NCBI GenBank assembly: GCA_017503305.1
Contig: JAFVTJ010000024.1
Location: 1-10,591 of the forward strand
Source: Clostridia bacterium
Lineage (GTDB): Bacteria; Bacillota_A; Clostridia; Oscillospirales; Acutalibacteraceae
DNA: 10,591 nt
Reading direction: 5' to 3'
This document shows, in pieces, positions 7,591 to 10,591 of this stretch (positions within the stretch are counted from its first letter, which is position 1; the number at the start of each line of letters is the position of its first letter). A program made the translations under genes and the position numbers. Under the pieces are notes generated by a model, which worked only from the letters and a program-made list of their open reading frames with translations, was not told where the DNA came from and ran no database searches.

Positions 7591-9882
7591 ATGAAAATGT
7601 GTTCCAAATGTAAGAAGCGTCCGGCAGTAGTCTTTGTTTCGGATATGTCTAACCCTAGTGCCGAGCCAAACGGTCTTTGTCTTGTTTGCGCTAAGGAAAT
7701 GGGGCTGAAGCCAGTTGAGGATATGCTTAAAAGGATGAATATATCCGACGAGGATATTGAGCAAATGAGCGAACAATTTATGGATATTATGGCGCTTAAC
7801 GAAGAAAACGACGATGCCGAATTAAACGACGAAACCTTTGATTTAGGCACCGCACCTGCAATGCCTTTTCTTAATAAAATTTTCGGCAATATGGGTGGTA
7901 ACACCGAAAAGGCTGAAACCAAGGAAAAGGAAGACAAAAAGCCTGAAAAGGACAAGAAAAAACGTCGCAGGTTTATTGAACAGTATTGTACAAACCTTAC
8001 CGATAAGGCCAAACAAGGTCAAATTGACGTGATTATCGGCAGAGATAAGGAGCTTTACCGCACCATTCAAATTTTATCGCGCCGTTCTAAGAATAACCCT
8101 TGCCTTATTGGTGAGCCCGGTGTCGGTAAAACCGCCATTGCCGAAGGCTTGGCACTTCAAATTGCAAACGGAAAAGCCCCTGCAAGACTCTTAGATAAAG
8201 AAATCTATCTTTTAGACCTTACAGGCCTTGTTGCAGGCACACAGTTCCGCGGTCAGTTTGAAAGCCGCGTAAAAGGCCTTGTAAGCGAAATTAAAGAAGC
8301 AGGGAATATAATTCTCTTCATTGACGAAATTCACAACCTTGTGGGCGCCGGTGACTCGGCAGAGGGCTCTATGAATGCGGCCAATATTTTAAAGCCTGCG
8401 CTTTCTCGCGGTGAAATTCAGGTTATTGGCGCTACCACCTTTAAGGAATATAGAAAATATATCGAAAAGGATGCCGCGCTTGAGCGTCGTTTCCAACCCG
8501 TTACGATTGAAGAACCTTCTCTAGCCGAAGCGGAAGAAATTTTAATGGGTGTTAAGGGCTATTATGAAGGCTTCCATAATGTTGTTATTCCTGATGATAT
8601 TGTTAAAAAGGCCGTTATCCTTTCAGAAAGATATGTAACCGACCGTTACTTGCCTGATAAGGCTATAGATTTGCTTGATGAAGCGTGTGCTTGTGCGAGC
8701 CTTGCTAACAAAGCAATTGACGAATTATATGTAGCCAACAAAAAGGTGGCTGAATATTCGGTAAAATTGGAAGAATTAGAGCTTGACGTTGAAAACCCCG
8801 ACTATGAAAAGCAAGCATTGTTAAAGGCTGACCTTGAAAAATATAAGGCATTATCCGAAAAGCTTTGCTCGTCTGCGCTTAATAATACCGTTACCGATAT
8901 GGATATTGCTAAGGTAATTGAATTGTGGACAGGTATTCCTGCATCCAAAATTCAAGAAAGCGACCTTAAAAAATTGGCAACTCTTGAGGATGCACTCAAT
9001 GCACGAATTATCGGTCAAAACGAGGCTACAAGGTTAGTGGCAAACGCTGTTAAACGTTCTCGCGTTAAGACAAGCAATCTTCGCCGTCCTGCATCATTTA
9101 TATTTGTAGGTCCCACAGGTGTTGGTAAAACCGAGCTTGTTAAGGTATTATCCGAACAGCTTTTCTCCACACCCGAAACCTTAATAAGACTTGATATGTC
9201 TGAATTTATGGAAAAGCACTCAGTATCACGTATTATCGGTGCGCCTCCCGGATACGTGGGCTACGATGAAGCAGGTCAGTTGACCGAAAAGGTTAGAAGA
9301 AAGCCCTACTCGGTAGTGCTTTTTGATGAAATTGAAAAGGCTCACCCCGACGTGCTTAACATTCTTTTGCAAATTCTTGACGAAGGCAAGGTTACCGATG
9401 CGCAAGGCCGTACCGTTAATTTTGAAAACACCGTTGTTGTTATGACCTCTAACGCGGGTAGTCAAAAGCAGGATAATATTTTAGGCTTTGGCAAAACCGT
9501 AGGCGAAGCTTCTAAAGAAAAGGCAATAAAGGCTTTGGAAGAATTCTTGCGACCCGAATTTATTGCCCGTGTGGATGAAATTGTGGTATTCTCGCCCTTA
9601 TCACGCGAAACACTTGTTAAAATATCTTCACTTATGTTGGACGAATTAAAGGAAGCTTTAAAAGAAAAGCTTATTGAATTCTCGTACGATAACAAGGTGT
9701 GTGAATATTTAGCCGATAAGTGCGACGGTGGTAAACGAGGTGCTCGTGAGCTTCGCAACATTATCCGCCGTGAGCTTGAAAGTCAAGTAGTTGATATTAT
9801 TGTGGCTAACGGTGAAGGCAGTATAAAAACTATTACCGCCACCGCAAAGGATAAAATAGAAATTAAAACTGTGATGGCATAA
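7591..9882 (+). CDS. clpE: ATP-dependent Clp protease ATP-binding subunit, ClpE-like (N-terminal C4 zinc finger)
   Basis: This HSP100 AAA+ unfoldase probably feeds substrates to ClpP in the cytoplasm. The 763-residue protein opens with a C4 zinc finger (C4, C7, C30, C33: CSKC and CLVC), the mark of ClpE, in place of the double Clp_N repeat of ClpC/ClpA. A charged linker follows, with KEKEDKKPEKDKKKRRR near 111-127. AAA-1 has Walker A GEPGVGKT (174-181), Walker B ILFIDEIHNL (241-250) and Arg pair R299/R300. A short middle domain lies at about 370-430. AAA-2 has Walker A GPTGVGKT (507-514), Walker B VVLFDEIEKA (575-584), and sensor 2 GARELRN (717-723). LGF at 631-633 lies where ClpP-docking loops occur, which argues against ClpB. 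No CtsR-type direct repeat was seen upstream, so it is probably transcribed with cvpA. I am sure of the Clp family; the ClpE label rests on the zinc finger. Confidence 0.88.
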   Translation: MKMCSKCKKRPAVVFVSDMSNPSAEPNGLCLVCAKEMGLKPVEDMLKRMNISDEDIEQMSEQFMDIMALNEENDDAELNDETFDLGTAPAMPFLNKIFGNMGGNTEKAETKEKEDKKPEKDKKKRRRFIEQYCTNLTDKAKQGQIDVIIGRDKELYRTIQILSRRSKNNPCLIGEPGVGKTAIAEGLALQIANGKAPARLLDKEIYLLDLTGLVAGTQFRGQFESRVKGLVSEIKEAGNIILFIDEIHNLVGAGDSAEGSMNAANILKPALSRGEIQVIGATTFKEYRKYIEKDAALERRFQPVTIEEPSLAEAEEILMGVKGYYEGFHNVVIPDDIVKKAVILSERYVTDRYLPDKAIDLLDEACACASLANKAIDELYVANKKVAEYSVKLEELELDVENPDYEKQALLKADLEKYKALSEKLCSSALNNTVTDMDIAKVIELWTGIPASKIQESDLKKLATLEDALNARIIGQNEATRLVANAVKRSRVKTSNLRRPASFIFVGPTGVGKTELVKVLSEQLFSTPETLIRLDMSEFMEKHSVSRIIGAPPGYVGYDEAGQLTEKVRRKPYSVVLFDEIEKAHPDVLNILLQILDEGKVTDAQGRTVNFENTVVVMTSNAGSQKQDNILGFGKTVGEASKEKAIKALEEFLRPEFIARVDEIVVFSPLSRETLVKISSLMLDELKEALKEKLIEFSYDNKVCEYLADKCDGGKRGARELRNIIRRELESQVVDIIVANGEGSIKTITATAKDKIEIKTVMA

Positions 9883-9885
9883 ATT

Positions 9886-9918
9886 AAAAGCGAACGATTT
9901 AAACTCGTTCGCTTTTTT
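9886..9918 (+). terminator. rho-independent terminator, probably bidirectional
   Basis: A perfect 12-bp stem pairs AAAAGCGAACGA (9886-9897) with TCGTTCGCTTTT (9905-9916) around a seven-base loop, and six T's run through 9913-9918. It begins three bases after the clpE-like stop. On the opposite strand the same hairpin follows the GDPD stop by about three bases and is followed by TTTTAATTT, so it can serve both convergent genes. Confidence 0.9.
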
Positions 9919-9919
9919 A

Positions 9920-10591
9920 TTAGTTGTTAATTTCAAATATTGGATTTTCGCCTAAAGATTTTGCAAGCTCGATTTCTTCTTTTCCTTTTGGTGTCCACAC
10001 AAATTTTGGCCTTTTGTAAAGCTTTGTCACAAGCTTTACAAAAATCGAATTTCGGCTGTGCTTATCGTAGGCTAAAAAGTCCGGGCGGGAAATAACGTTT
10101 AACATCATACCCGTGTAGGTTAAGTTTAAAAGATTATAACTCTTTTTATCACGGCATCTGTTGTAGTATAATTGACCGTAAAGAACGTCAGGCAAGTATT
10201 TTTTCATTTTCCTTACAATAAATGGGTTAAAGGATTCGATTAAATAATCGCCTTTATATTCCTTTAAAATTTCGGCTACTTTGGGGCAAACCGAAAAATC
10301 AAAGGTGTCACCCTTAATTTCAACAAGCAAGGGTATTTTGCCATCCACAAGCGACAAAACTTCCTTGAAAGTGGGGATTTTTTGGTTGCTATCTAAAAGA
10401 TTTAGTTCTTTAAGTTCTGCAAGGGTAAGGTCGATTACGTTTTTATCCACACCGGTCATTCGGTTTAGGGTGCCATCGTGAAAAACCACAACCTCGCCGT
10501 CGCGTGATAATTGAACGTCTAATTCAATACCGTAACCATTTTTAACAGCCAAACCGAAGGCTTCAAGCGAGTTTTCGGGAACGCCGTTACC
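9920..10591 (-). CDS. glycerophosphodiester phosphodiesterase (5' end cut by right edge)
   Basis: GDPD enzymes hydrolyse glycerophosphodiesters, released when phospholipids are broken down, to glycerol-3-phosphate and an alcohol. The frame is open to the right edge, so 223 residues are visible and only the extreme N-terminus, including the catalytic HRG, is missing. Visible landmarks are NGVPENSLEAFG at the start, GIELDVQLSRDGE with metal-binding Glu/Asp, and VVFHDGTLNRMTG with the second catalytic His. Further on are LLVEIKG, with another metal ligand, and IESFNP. The Leu at 10550-10552 (TTG) is internal, because the conserved PENSLEAF stretch lies upstream of it. No signal peptide can be judged, so location in the cell is unknown. 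It runs convergently to the clpE-like gene and shares its terminator. The family call is firm; the substrate is unknown. Confidence 0.92.
   Translation of the reverse strand, partial: GNGVPENSLEAFGLAVKNGYGIELDVQLSRDGEVVVFHDGTLNRMTGVDKNVIDLTLAELKELNLLDSNQKIPTFKEVLSLVDGKIPLLVEIKGDTFDFSVCPKVAEILKEYKGDYLIESFNPFIVRKMKKYLPDVLYGQLYYNRCRDKKSYNLLNLTYTGMMLNVISRPDFLAYDKHSRNSIFVKLVTKLYKRPKFVWTPKGKEEIELAKSLGENPIFEINN

Noticed and set aside
7584..8012. 142-codon open frame on the - strand opposite the clpE-like N-terminus
   Set aside because: It is Ser/Phe-rich and antisense to a convincing conserved gene, with no family-like motifs.
8017..8030. GGTCAAATTGACGT near the AAA-1 start, resembling half of a CtsR operator
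   Set aside because: CtsR sites are direct heptad repeats upstream of clp genes. This is an inverted repeat inside coding sequence for conserved residues GQIDVIIGRD.

Overview
The window looks like a core-genome segment of a low-to-moderate GC Gram-positive bacterium of the class Clostridia, plausibly a gut-type Oscillospirales/Ruminococcaceae relative. Supporting this are strong AGGAGG-type ribosome binding sites, TTG and GTG starts, tightly packed co-directional genes, a group II (shared) ECF energizing module of clostridial type next to truA, and a ClpE-like zinc-finger Clp ATPase. Family assignments come from reading motifs; no database search was run, so the taxonomic placement is an inference.

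Layout. Ten genes on the + strand fill 1-9882 with gaps of 0-21 bases or 8-base overlaps. They are ruvA (3' part only), ruvB, an RlmI/RlmK-like class I SAM methyltransferase, ecfA1, ecfA2, ecfT, truA, a membrane-anchored beta-propeller-like protein of unknown function, a CvpA-family membrane protein, and a ClpE-like AAA+ unfoldase. A strong hairpin plus T-tract terminator at 9886-9918 follows. A glycerophosphodiester phosphodiesterase gene then runs convergently on the - strand and is cut by the right edge. No stretch over 300 bases lacks a gene, and I saw no tRNA, rRNA, CRISPR array, insertion sequence or phage gene.

How the genes relate. RuvA and RuvB form the Holliday-junction branch-migration motor. 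The methyltransferase and TruA are probable RNA-modification enzymes. EcfA1, EcfA2 and EcfT form the energizing module for vitamin or metal uptake, and no substrate-binding S component is encoded here. The last three + strand genes (propeller protein, CvpA, Clp ATPase) have no obvious link to the first seven. They may form an envelope or protein-quality-control group, and they are the least understood part of the window.

Most of the window is ordinary housekeeping sequence, and I did not find a clear new defence or mobile system. The points most worth a second look are the propeller-CvpA-ClpE group, the N-terminal architecture of the Clp ATPase, Cys substitutions in the EcfT coupling motifs, and the alternating overlaps and zero-gap junction across the ECF genes.
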